Positions 8,451-16,502 of a stretch of DNA of 64,000 nt are shown piece by piece. The notes beneath the pieces were generated by a model that did no database searches, was not told the DNA's origin, and was given only the letters and a program-made list of their open reading frames with translations. Within the stretch, counting starts at the first letter, position 1. The number at the start of each line of letters is the position of its first letter. Where the stretch lies: the NCBI RefSeq assembly GCF_003992255.1, contig NZ_RQVA01000004.1, positions 1 to 64,000 of the forward strand, read 5' to 3'. This stretch comes from F0422 sp003992255. Lineage in GTDB: Bacteria > Bacillota > Negativicutes > Veillonellales > Veillonellaceae. A program made the translations under genes and the position numbers.

Positions 8451-10598
8451 ATGAATACACTTTTAAAGGCATCTCTATACGGAGCAATTTTCAGTAGTTT
8501 GTTGGCACCTGCTTACGTAGCACAAGCTATGGATAGTAACGATAACCATACAGTTGTAGTTACGGCCTCAAAGCGGGCAGAAACAATTAAAAATAGTTCT
8601 GCAGCTGTACAAGTTGTTACTCAAGAAGACATGAAACGCTTAGGTGCAGATAGTGTTCAGAGTGCATTACAATTGGTTGATAATATTAATTTATCAGAAG
8701 CAGGAATGACTGGTAATCAAGTGATGATTCGGGGGATGGAATCTCGACACTCTTTGGTTCTTGTGAATGGCCGTCGTTTGGCAGGTGAAGATGCATCCAA
8801 TACGACAAACGTATATACATTAGGACGTATCAATTTAGATCAAGTAGATCGAATTGAAATTGTGCGTGGATCTTCCTCTGCATTGTATGGATCCGATGCA
8901 ATTGGCGGTGTCATTAATATCATTACTAAACAGCCAACAAAAACTTCTCAAACAATCGGCATTTCAACAGGGACTAAACGTGAACAGGCGCATTATTCCT
9001 ATGCTAGTGGTAATCAAGGCAATTGGAATGTGACTTTCAATGTGAATGCCACTAAAGAGCGTCCTATTAACCGCCATATGTCTGACAAGACGTTCAATGA
9101 AAGAACAAAACAATTAACTGGCTACACAGAAGGATATCGCCGTATTATGTACGGTGATAAACAATCCTACAACGGAAGTGTAGAATATAGTTTTAATAAT
9201 AGTAATAATAATAAACTAAAGCTAGATGTAAGTTATTATAAAGAAAAGTTGCAAACAGATAATGCAAATCGCTATTCCACTGTATTCCACAAAAGTGGAA
9301 TGGTCTTTGCAGCAGCTCCCAAAATGGTACCTGTCAATTTGAATAAAACAGAACGTTTTGATAATAAGAGTTTACAAACGGGTATTATTTACAGTGGTAA
9401 AACCAATAGAAACAATTATGAAATAGGAGCTTATTATAGTCAATTAGATAAAAATTATCTAATGACAGATGACCGTACTTTACCTGAAGGTGTTATCAAT
9501 GTGATGATGCCAAGTAAACCACCAACACCACCAACATCATTGAAGTTTGATTATCAGTCCTTATATCCAGCTCATGATTATGATGCAGCAAAATATAAAA
9601 CCTATGTGGTAGAGGGTAAAGATACGATGTATGTAGGAGACCACCACAATGTAACATTTGGTGGTGAATATCGTTATGTGTCATATGAAGGCACTCGCCT
9701 AGGCGGACTAGATGGACACGGAGCAAAACAAATCAAAGGATTCCACTATGATTCTTGGGCTGCCTATGGAGAAGATTTATGGGAAGTAAATAAAAAACTT
9801 TCCTTAACCCCTGCGATTCGCTATGAACACAATAGTCAATTTGGTGATAATGTGACACCTAAATTAGGGGCTGTCTATGCATTTGATGGTGATACACGCT
9901 TAAAAGTTAACTACGGTAAAGGGTATAAAGCACCAAGTATTTCTGAAATGTATTTGAATATGTTCCACACTACGCCTATTGGTGTATTAAACATTGTGGG
10001 GAATCCTAATTTACAACCAGAAACATCTACTTCCTTTGATGTATCTGTAGAAGCGGAACGTGGTCGTACATTTGGTAAAGCAAGTTACTACCATAGTCGT
10101 GTAATTAATCTGATTGATAGCCATAAGGTTGAGTCTAGCGTAGCTGGTGTATCACAACGTCATCAATACTACAATGTAGGTAAAGCAAAAATCCAAGGTT
10201 TAGAATTTAGTGTAGGTCATAAAGTATCTGACCGTATCACTGTAAAGGGAACTTATAATCATATTGATGCTAAGGATGTGACAACTGGTGAGCGTTTAGA
10301 TAACCGTCCACGTTCAATAAGTACATTACAAATCATGTATGATGATCATCAACCAGATGGATACAGTGCTGTATTGTGGGATAGCTTTACACATAAATAT
10401 AGCTTTACTGCAGCACAAGCTAGAGGCACTAGCATGCATAATGAATATTCCTTCAACACATTGAACTTCAGTGTGAACAAAAAATGGAATAATGGTCTTT
10501 CCGCATATGTAGGCATCGACAATCTATTGAATCGACAAGTTCCGGAGTTATACCTTGATGGTCGCATGTTCCGTATTGGTATGGAAATGAAATTGTAA
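8451..10598 (+). CDS. TonB-dependent outer-membrane receptor
   Basis: It should import an iron complex or similar scarce nutrient across the outer membrane using TonB energy. The signal peptide ends AQA (residue 26), followed by the TonB-box-like HTVVVTAS (33-40), a plug domain with MIRGMESRHSLVLVNGRR and VRGSSSALYGSDAIGGVINI, then a long beta-barrel with alternating strands and a C-terminal Met-Lys-Leu after an aromatic/aliphatic strand. Length is 715 residues. It shares the iron-type promoter with the lipoprotein gene 21 bp upstream. Its presence is the clearest sign of a diderm cell envelope. Substrate is not deducible; colicin-I/CirA-like ferric catecholate or haem receptors are the nearest types. 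Confidence 0.93.
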   Translation: MNTLLKASLYGAIFSSLLAPAYVAQAMDSNDNHTVVVTASKRAETIKNSSAAVQVVTQEDMKRLGADSVQSALQLVDNINLSEAGMTGNQVMIRGMESRHSLVLVNGRRLAGEDASNTTNVYTLGRINLDQVDRIEIVRGSSSALYGSDAIGGVINIITKQPTKTSQTIGISTGTKREQAHYSYASGNQGNWNVTFNVNATKERPINRHMSDKTFNERTKQLTGYTEGYRRIMYGDKQSYNGSVEYSFNNSNNNKLKLDVSYYKEKLQTDNANRYSTVFHKSGMVFAAAPKMVPVNLNKTERFDNKSLQTGIIYSGKTNRNNYEIGAYYSQLDKNYLMTDDRTLPEGVINVMMPSKPPTPPTSLKFDYQSLYPAHDYDAAKYKTYVVEGKDTMYVGDHHNVTFGGEYRYVSYEGTRLGGLDGHGAKQIKGFHYDSWAAYGEDLWEVNKKLSLTPAIRYEHNSQFGDNVTPKLGAVYAFDGDTRLKVNYGKGYKAPSISEMYLNMFHTTPIGVLNIVGNPNLQPETSTSFDVSVEAERGRTFGKASYYHSRVINLIDSHKVESSVAGVSQRHQYYNVGKAKIQGLEFSVGHKVSDRITVKGTYNHIDAKDVTTGERLDNRPRSISTLQIMYDDHQPDGYSAVLWDSFTHKYSFTAAQARGTSMHNEYSFNTLNFSVNKKWNNGLSAYVGIDNLLNRQVPELYLDGRMFRIGMEMKL

Positions 10599-10630
10599 GA
10601 TGAATTCCTAGAAACTATAGGGGAGTAGGC

Positions 10631-10659
10631 TTGACAAATGAAGGTCTACTGCTTATAAT
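10631..10659 (+). promoter_or_regulatory. Perfect-consensus sigma-70 promoter of rpsU-yqeY
   Basis: TTGACA (10631-10636) and TATAAT (10654-10659) are separated by 17 bp, an exact match to consensus. It sits 64 bp before the rpsU start, in the gap after the TonB receptor gene. Confidence 0.88.
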
Positions 10660-10722
10660 ATCTGTATGTGCGTATAAGAATTACCTGCACTTCCATTATA
10701 CGTTTTGGAGGGGGGGATATAG

Positions 10723-10902
10723 ATGTCAGAAATTAAAGTCGGTAAAAATGAATCGCTTGAAAGTGCACTTCGTCGTTTTAAACGCTCCTGCCAAAAAGCA
10801 GGTGTTTTATCTGAAGTACGCAAACGCGAACATTACGAAAAACCAAGCGTAAAAAGAAAGAAAAAATCTGAAGCAGCAAGAAAACGCAAATTCAAAGCGT
10901 AA
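10723..10902 (+). CDS. rpsU: Small ribosomal subunit protein bS21
   Basis: The 59-residue product begins MSEIKVGKNESLESALRRFK and ends in a strongly basic tail rich in Lys and Arg, as in all bS21 proteins, which bind the 30S platform near the mRNA exit. It has a very strong purine-rich ribosome binding site (GGAGGGGGGG, 10707-10716) and its own consensus promoter. It is followed after 20 bp by yqeY, a common gene pair. Confidence 0.97.
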   Translation: MSEIKVGKNESLESALRRFKRSCQKAGVLSEVRKREHYEKPSVKRKKKSEAARKRKFKA

Positions 10903-10922
10903 GTCAATCTTGGAGGTACAAC

Positions 10923-11375
10923 ATGTCCTTAAAAGATCAGCTTAAGACAGATATGAAAGAAGCTATGAAAGCTCGCGAAGCTGGTAAAGTAGCTCTTTCA
11001 GTCATTCGCATGGTAAATAGCGCCATAAAAAATACAGAAATCGATAAGAAAATTGAATTAGAAGACTCAGATATTATCGCTATCTTAGCGAAAGAAATGA
11101 AAATTCGTCAAGATTCTTTAGCTGAGTTTGAGAAAGGTCATCGTGATGACTTAATTGCTCAAGTAAAAGCTGAGATGGAAGTATTAGCAAAATATTTGCC
11201 TGCCCAATTAAGTGAAGAAGAAATTCGTCATATTGTGGTAGAAGCGATTTCCACCCTAACTGCACCAATTAAGATGGGTGACCTTATGCCGTTGGTAATG
11301 CCAAAGACTAAGGGGTGTGCAGATGGCAAGTTAGTCAATGCCATTGTCAAAGAAGAACTTGCAAAAGTCAACTAA
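10923..11375 (+). CDS. yqeY: YqeY-family protein (GatB/YqeY domain)
   Basis: This 150-residue cytosolic protein is the stand-alone YqeY form: the N-terminal half has SLKDQLKTDMKEAMKAREA and VIRMVNSAIKNTEIDK, the C-terminal half is the GatB-tail-like helical domain ending in LVNAIVKEELAKV. It is usually linked to rpsU and is thought to have a tRNA-related role, but its biochemical function is not established. GGAGG lies 6 bp before the ATG. Confidence 0.93.
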   Translation: MSLKDQLKTDMKEAMKAREAGKVALSVIRMVNSAIKNTEIDKKIELEDSDIIAILAKEMKIRQDSLAEFEKGHRDDLIAQVKAEMEVLAKYLPAQLSEEEIRHIVVEAISTLTAPIKMGDLMPLVMPKTKGCADGKLVNAIVKEELAKVN

Positions 11376-11379
11376 TCTG

Positions 11380-11411
11380 TTGACAGACTTAATTGATTAT
11401 GTTACTATAAT
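11380..11411 (+). promoter_or_regulatory. Probable promoter of the glutamine synthetase gene
   Basis: TTGACA lies at 11380-11385. Two -10 choices exist: TACTAT (11403-11408) at 17 bp spacing or TATAAT (11406-11411) at 20 bp. The promoter starts 5 bp after the yqeY stop and precedes the leader hairpin. Confidence 0.65.
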
Positions 11412-11438
11412 CGCATAATATAATACTAAGTCAATGAG

Positions 11439-11472
11439 GACTCTAAGAAACATAGTTTCTTGGAGTCTTTTT
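11439..11472 (+). terminator. Strong terminator-like hairpin in the glutamine synthetase leader
   Basis: GACTCTAAGAAAC (11439-11451) pairs over 13 bp (one G-T) with GTTTCTTGGAGTC (11455-11467) across an ATA loop, followed by TTTTT. It may end the rpsU-yqeY transcript, but it also lies downstream of the glutamine synthetase promoter and 10 bp before that gene's ribosome binding site. Transcripts from that promoter must therefore pass it, which makes attenuation plausible. Confidence 0.8.
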
Positions 11473-11494
11473 GTTTATTATGAGGAGGTTTATT

Positions 11495-13390
11495 ATGAGC
11501 AAAGAATTATTATATTACATTCCAGCAGGTCAATATGGTAAAGAAGGTGTTCTTGCCTTACTAGAGCAACATCCTGAAATTCGTTTCGTATCTTTAGTGG
11601 GTGTTGATTTGGCCGGTAACGATACAGATGAAAAAATTCCAATGGAACAATTCTTTGACGATTATGAATCCTTCTTTGAAGGTCGTGCGGTACAAACAGA
11701 TGGGTCTTCCGTTGTGTTGACAAATATTGCCACATTAAATAATGCTCGTGTAGATATGTGGGGGGATCCAAGTGTTAACTGGTTTGTAGATTATAACTAT
11801 GAACATATTGATGAAGAGACTGGTAAACCGACAGGTACACTTCGTATTCCAGCTTTCTTAAAACATTGTGATCGCTATGTAGACTCTCGCTCTATTTTAA
11901 AACGCAGTTGTGAATATGTTAAAGATGAATTGATGAAACTGTTACAAGCTAACCAAGTAAAAGGTATGGAATTCATCGATGCTAATGAAATTGCTGATGT
12001 GATTTTTACATCTGCTACAGAATTAGAGTTCTGGGTAAAAACTCCGTCTAAAAATGTAGATGCGAAAGCCTTATCTGTATCTCAAAAACTACAAGAGCAA
12101 TACTGGCAACGTACACATGGTTCTGTTCGTACTGCATTAGAACAAGCAGTGTCCTTGTTGGATAAATATGGCTTACATGCAGAAATGGGACATAAAGAAG
12201 TAGGCGGTGTCAAAGCAAAACTTGACGATGAAGGTAATGTGGACTGGGTATTAGAACAATTAGAAATTGACTGGAAATACACAAATAATCCATTACAAAC
12301 GGCAGATAATGAACTACAAGCTCGTATCATCGTTCGTGAAGTATTCCGTGAAAATGGTTTAGATGTAACATTCAATGCGAAACCAATTATCGGTGTAGCC
12401 GGTTCTGGAGAACATACACATTTCGGTGTAATGGTTAAAATGAAAAATGGAAAAGTATATAATTTGTTCTCTCCAGCTGATTTGCGAAAAGAACATGCCA
12501 GTCCATTAGCATATGGTGCGATTATGGGTCTTCTTAAACATTATGAAGCGATCAACCCGTTCATTTCCTCCACAACAGATTCCTTGAATCGCTTAAAACC
12601 AGGTTTTGAAGCACCAGTATGTATCGTTACATCCTTGGGTACAGATCCTGCGTTGCCAAGCCGTAACCGTACGATTCTTTGTGGTTTGATTCGCGATGTG
12701 GATACACCAATGGCAACTCGTTTTGAATTGCGTTCTCCAAACCCATATACCAATACATACACAGCATTAGCATTGATTTACTTATCTGCTTTCGATGGAA
12801 TGAAATATGTTATCACATCTGGTAAAGCTCCTGAAGAAATTTTAGCAGAATTATCTAAAAAAGAAGGAGAAGCTGCTGATTACTTAGAAGCATCCCGTGA
12901 ATATCGCTCTGAAGTTGACGTGTTTGATGACTTTACGGCAGAAGAACGAGATCGTAAGTTTGGTAAAGCACCAGCTACTGTTTGGGAAAATATTAAAGGA
13001 TACACGAATCATCCAGAAAAAGTGGCTTCCTTAACATTAGGGGGAGCATTTGATAAAGACTTGATGGACTCTTTCATGGCAGGTGTATTAAATCGTTGGA
13101 AACTAGAATTAGCAAATCGTATTGTCCCTGCTAATATTCAATTAGTGCGTTCTTTACAAGCAGTTCATGATCCTGCAGATGCATTCGATAGTGCTAATTG
13201 GAATAAAGTAAACACATTGCGTTTATACCTAGCTAAAGATAGTGTGGATACTAAATCTTTATTCTCTCGAATTACAGAGTCTTTAGGTAATGGTGACTAT
13301 GATACAGCATCTACTTTACAAGTAGAAATGAATGAAAAAGTAATTGAATTAGAAGTGTTATATGCAGAATATACTCGTAATATTCTATAA
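11495..13390 (+). CDS. glnA: Glutamine synthetase, long atypical form
   Basis: It is expected to make glutamine from glutamate, ammonia and ATP. The catalytic core is recognisable: ATELEFWVKTP (metal-binding Glu region), GSGEHTHFGVMV, then LNRLKPGFEAPV and RNRTILCGLIRD, and a further active-site block FELRSPNPYTN. At 631 residues it is longer than the GSI type (about 440-470) and shorter than GSIII (about 700), with a C-terminal helical extension from about residue 450. ATG 11495 follows GAGGAGG with 6 bp spacing. It is monocistronic, with a promoter and leader hairpin. An 11-bp inverted repeat (13379-13409) spans its stop codon. Confidence 0.87.
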   Translation: MSKELLYYIPAGQYGKEGVLALLEQHPEIRFVSLVGVDLAGNDTDEKIPMEQFFDDYESFFEGRAVQTDGSSVVLTNIATLNNARVDMWGDPSVNWFVDYNYEHIDEETGKPTGTLRIPAFLKHCDRYVDSRSILKRSCEYVKDELMKLLQANQVKGMEFIDANEIADVIFTSATELEFWVKTPSKNVDAKALSVSQKLQEQYWQRTHGSVRTALEQAVSLLDKYGLHAEMGHKEVGGVKAKLDDEGNVDWVLEQLEIDWKYTNNPLQTADNELQARIIVREVFRENGLDVTFNAKPIIGVAGSGEHTHFGVMVKMKNGKVYNLFSPADLRKEHASPLAYGAIMGLLKHYEAINPFISSTTDSLNRLKPGFEAPVCIVTSLGTDPALPSRNRTILCGLIRDVDTPMATRFELRSPNPYTNTYTALALIYLSAFDGMKYVITSGKAPEEILAELSKKEGEAADYLEASREYRSEVDVFDDFTAEERDRKFGKAPATVWENIKGYTNHPEKVASLTLGGAFDKDLMDSFMAGVLNRWKLELANRIVPANIQLVRSLQAVHDPADAFDSANWNKVNTLRLYLAKDSVDTKSLFSRITESLGNGDYDTASTLQVEMNEKVIELEVLYAEYTRNIL

Positions 13391-13518
13391 TAGATATCTA
13401 TAGAATATTATCTAATAGCATATTATACGTAACACGATTATTTTGGAGTTGCCTAGATTGAACAACTCTGTAAAAGAAGTGTTATGAGAATCTAATAGAT
13501 TATAATTTTATTGATGAA

Positions 13519-13556
13519 AAAGGACTGAACACGAAATCGTGAACAGTCCTTTTTTT
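13519..13556. terminator. Terminator after glutamine synthetase, probably bidirectional
   Basis: AAGGACTG and CAGTCCTT enclose an inner CACGA/TCGTG stem with an AA loop, followed by T7 on the plus strand and preceded by A-rich sequence that gives a T-run on the minus strand. It can serve both the plus-strand gene and psiE arriving from the right. The rest of 13391-13638 shows no gene. Confidence 0.9.
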
Positions 13557-13638
13557 GATGCATAGATCATAGATTGCTAAGAAAATAAACATTCGATAGA
13601 TATATAAAATTCTAGTTTGCATAGGATAGATTAAGAGC

Positions 13639-14058
13639 TTATAAGCGTTCACCACTGTTAGGTTCTTTACCATATCGAACCACTAAGACTAAACTGATGA
13701 CTAAAGCTAAAATGGAAGATGACCATAGGAATAGGTCCATAGATGATTCATGGGACACAATGATCAACCGAATAATAGCAGTTATTCCAATATAAATAAA
13801 GTATCTCAGAGGGAAGTGGAAATTATTTTTAAAATACTTAACTACTAAGGATAAAAATTCAAAGAATAAAAAGAAGTTAATAATTTCTTCCATAAAAGTG
13901 GTGTAAGCTATATCTGTTGTAAACAAACCTGGTATTAATGTAACTATATAATAGGCTGTATTAAGGACAGCTACAGTTAATACAATACCGATAGCAAATA
14001 ATGTACCATTCAGAACCCACTGAAAAAATGTGGATATGTTTTTTAGAATATGATTCAT
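13639..14058 (-). CDS. psiE: PsiE-family membrane protein
   Basis: The 139-residue protein has four predicted membrane segments (roughly residues 15-40, 55-75, 82-105, 108-130). It also has the PsiE pattern FEFLSLVVKYF followed by a basic loop and FPLRYFIYIGITAIIRLIIV. PsiE was named for phosphate-starvation induction in E. coli; its function is unknown. It lies 69 bp downstream of tpx on the same strand, separated by a terminator, so it may have its own promoter or depend on read-through. Confidence 0.85.
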   Translation of the reverse strand: MNHILKNISTFFQWVLNGTLFAIGIVLTVAVLNTAYYIVTLIPGLFTTDIAYTTFMEEIINFFLFFEFLSLVVKYFKNNFHFPLRYFIYIGITAIIRLIIVSHESSMDLFLWSSSILALVISLVLVVRYGKEPNSGERL

Positions 14059-14074
14059 AGAGACCTTTCCAATA

Positions 14075-14107
14075 AAAAAGGGTGGAGTGACGAATCACTG
14101 CACCCTT
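14075..14107 (-). terminator. Terminator of tpx
   Basis: Read on the minus strand, AAGGGTGCAGTGA pairs with TCACTCCACCCTT (one C/C mismatch) around a TTCG tetraloop and is followed by a run of T residues. It separates tpx from psiE. Confidence 0.88.
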
Positions 14108-14127
14108 ATATAGTTAGTACGTAACGA

Positions 14128-14643
14128 TTAAACTAATTCTTTTGTTGCTGCTTCAGCTGCATCAAAGTTAACAGCAGAAGTTACTTCTGGTACGTATTCT
14201 ACATAGCGAACTACATCATCTTTGTCGATAACAACGATACCACGAGATAATAAGCGCAAGCCTTCAAGAATGAAGCCATAGTTTTCACCAAAAGAAAGAT
14301 CGCGGTGATCGGATAATGTTTCTACTTGATCGATACCAGCAGCACCGCACCAACGTTTTTGAGCGAATGGTAAGTCTACAGATACAGTTAATACAACTAC
14401 GTTTTCACCTAATTTGGAAACGTTTTGATTGAACCAACGAGTTTGTGCATCACATACACCAGTATCCAAAGATGGCACTACAGAGATAACTTTTACTTTA
14501 CCTGCATAGTCAGCTAATGTTTTTTCACCTAATCCATTGTCTAACAATGTGAAAGCAGGAGCTTTGTCACCTACTTTAACTTCTTTACCCAATAAAGCGA
14601 TTGGGTTACCTGCAAATGTTACTACACCTGTACGTTTTTCCAT
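14128..14643 (-). CDS. tpx: Thiol peroxidase (atypical 2-Cys peroxiredoxin)
   Basis: Tpx reduces hydrogen peroxide and alkyl hydroperoxides using thioredoxin. The 171-residue protein carries the peroxidatic Cys64 in VPSLDTGVCDAQT and the resolving Cys99 in QKRWCGAAG, plus the family motifs GDKAPAFTL and SDHRDLSFGENYG. The ATG follows AAAGGAGG. It is divergent from the ABC exporter at 14766, and its promoter overlaps a 15-bp palindrome that could be a peroxide-regulator site. Confidence 0.96.
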   Translation of the reverse strand: MEKRTGVVTFAGNPIALLGKEVKVGDKAPAFTLLDNGLGEKTLADYAGKVKVISVVPSLDTGVCDAQTRWFNQNVSKLGENVVVLTVSVDLPFAQKRWCGAAGIDQVETLSDHRDLSFGENYGFILEGLRLLSRGIVVIDKDDVVRYVEYVPEVTSAVNFDAAEAATKELV

Positions 14644-14681
14644 TGTATGTTCCTCCTTTAATTACGGAATAATATCTTTTG

Positions 14682-14696
14682 TATAATGACATTATA
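14682..14696. promoter_or_regulatory. PerR/Fur-family-like operator at the tpx promoter
   Basis: TATAATG-A-CATTATA is a perfect 7-1-7 inverted repeat overlapping the tpx -10 box. Its geometry and AT-rich sequence resemble PerR boxes (TTATAAT-N-ATTATAA). Control by a peroxide-sensing Fur-family regulator is inferred from this and from the function of tpx. Confidence 0.5.
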
Positions 14697-14719
14697 ACAT
14701 GGTACAATAAAATTAGTAA
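14691..14719 (-). promoter_or_regulatory. Probable tpx promoter
   Basis: On the minus strand TTACTA (14714-14719) and TATAAT (14691-14696) are separated by 17 bp, about 48 bp upstream of the tpx start. The -10 lies within the palindrome listed separately. Confidence 0.6.
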
Positions 14720-14765
14720 ATAAACTTTATCGAAAAAAATCGAAATTAATATAAGTGAGGTAGTT

Positions 14766-16502
14766 ATGAAGGGTATTCATTTGTTTCGCCACTTTTTCAA
14801 AGAGCATTCGTACAAATATATCGTGGGTATTATTTTATTATTAATCATTAACGGACTATTCTTATTAGTTCCTACTTGGATGGGGGAAGCTATCAATACA
14901 TTATATGTGGGTAAAGATGGAATCTGGAACTATGTAGGATTATTCATTGCCCTAGGACTTGTTGTTACATTTCTAAAATATATTTCAAGACATATGCTGT
15001 TGGGATCTATTCGAAATTTTGAGTTTTATCTGCGAAGAGAATTATTTCACCATGCATTACGTATTCCAACTTCCTATTACGATGAGCATGGACCAGGAAA
15101 AGTAATGGCATTGATGACGAATGATGTTACATCTTTGCGAGTTTCTCTTGGCCTAGGGGTGATGTTATTTGTAGATGCTATCTTTTTTGGAGTCATTGCA
15201 TTCTGTATATTAGTACAAAAAATGTCTTTATGGCTTGCTGTGGTAACGATTTTGCCGATGCCTTTCATTGTAGTTGGTATGTTGCAATTATCTAAACGGT
15301 TACGTAGATGTCAAAAAGAAGCACAATCCTCCTATAGTGATGTTACAGAATATGCACAAGAGCTGTTCTTAGGAATGGCTGTTATTCAAGCTTTCAATAA
15401 GGAGTACAGAAGTTGGAAACGATTCACTGCTGTGAATAAAATAAATTATAATAACAATTTGGAAGTGGTAAAGATAGATTCTTTATTAACTCCTTTAACT
15501 TATATGGCACCATTTGTTTGTTATGCCTTGAATATGTATGTGTGTGGGCAAGCTATTATTCAAGGTAATCTGACAGTTGGTGAATTTGTTGCATTAAATG
15601 GGTACGTCATGCTAGTGATAGGACCGATTATGGCGATTGGATCCTTGACGGCTGTGTTACAAAAAGGGATGGCTTCTTTGGAACGGATGGTAGATTTTTT
15701 TGATCTTCCCCAGGAAGAAGTGCAAACAGATGTCCAAACCTTAGGATTGGAAGATATTACTATAAAACACTTAGATTTTACGTATCCATCTAGTAAAGAA
15801 CCTATTTTGAAGGATGTTACTATGCATATTCCTAAGGGCTCTTTTATCGGTATTGTCGGTGGGCCTGGATCGGGTAAGTCTACGTTGTTTAAACTCCTAT
15901 TAGATATTCAACATGCTCCAAAAGGTTGTATATATTTTGGAGATATGGATATTCATGAGATTCCTGTAAGTACGTTGCGGCGCAGTATTGCCTATGCACC
16001 GGCTACGCCATCTTTGTTAAGTGTAAGCATACGTGACAATATTCAGTTTGGCTATAGTGATGAAAATAGGCATACTCTCTCTATTGAAGAGGCTGCAGAA
16101 CGAGCTGGTTTATTCAGAGATTTAGAAGAGCGCATTGAGGGAGCACGTAAAGATGATAGTCTAGGAGAAGGTGGAAGTGATGTATCCGGTGGACAGCGCC
16201 AACGCATTTCTTTAGCAAGAGCCTTTTATAAAGAAGCTCCTTATACGTTATTAGATGATGCATTTTCCGCTTTAGATGCGCATAGTCTTTCACATATTTT
16301 AGAAACATTGCGTACACATAGGAATCAAACAATTCTTTGTATTTCACAGAGACTGGAAGCATTGAGAGATGCAGATTGTATTTATGTATTCCATGAAGGT
16401 CGTATTATAGAGTCAGGCACACATGATGAATTACTAGCTAAAGAGGGTATGTATCATCAATTAGCGATGCTACAACGACGAGGAGAAGGTCATGAAGAGT
16501 AA
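14766..16502 (+). CDS. Heterodimeric ABC exporter, subunit with degenerate ATP site
   Basis: It has an N-terminal six-helix transmembrane domain (about residues 15-300) and a C-terminal nucleotide-binding domain, 578 residues in all. The ATPase domain shows Walker A GGPGSGKST (about 365), signature VSGGQRQRIS (about 473) and Walker B LLDDAFSALD (about 495-504), where the usual catalytic Glu is Asp. The H-loop reads ILCISQRLEA, with Gln replacing His. Such changes mark the non-catalytic half of heterodimeric exporters of the BmrCD/LmrCD/TM287-288 type, which extrude drugs or lipids. It overlaps the partner gene by 11 bp. The substrate is unknown. Confidence 0.93.
   Translation: MKGIHLFRHFFKEHSYKYIVGIILLLIINGLFLLVPTWMGEAINTLYVGKDGIWNYVGLFIALGLVVTFLKYISRHMLLGSIRNFEFYLRRELFHHALRIPTSYYDEHGPGKVMALMTNDVTSLRVSLGLGVMLFVDAIFFGVIAFCILVQKMSLWLAVVTILPMPFIVVGMLQLSKRLRRCQKEAQSSYSDVTEYAQELFLGMAVIQAFNKEYRSWKRFTAVNKINYNNNLEVVKIDSLLTPLTYMAPFVCYALNMYVCGQAIIQGNLTVGEFVALNGYVMLVIGPIMAIGSLTAVLQKGMASLERMVDFFDLPQEEVQTDVQTLGLEDITIKHLDFTYPSSKEPILKDVTMHIPKGSFIGIVGGPGSGKSTLFKLLLDIQHAPKGCIYFGDMDIHEIPVSTLRRSIAYAPATPSLLSVSIRDNIQFGYSDENRHTLSIEEAAERAGLFRDLEERIEGARKDDSLGEGGSDVSGGQRQRISLARAFYKEAPYTLLDDAFSALDAHSLSHILETLRTHRNQTILCISQRLEALRDADCIYVFHEGRIIESGTHDELLAKEGMYHQLAMLQRRGEGHEE

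Noticed and set aside
13379..13409. 11-bp inverted repeat across the glutamine synthetase stop codon
   Set aside because: No T-run and a far stronger terminator lies downstream; probably chance in AT-rich DNA.
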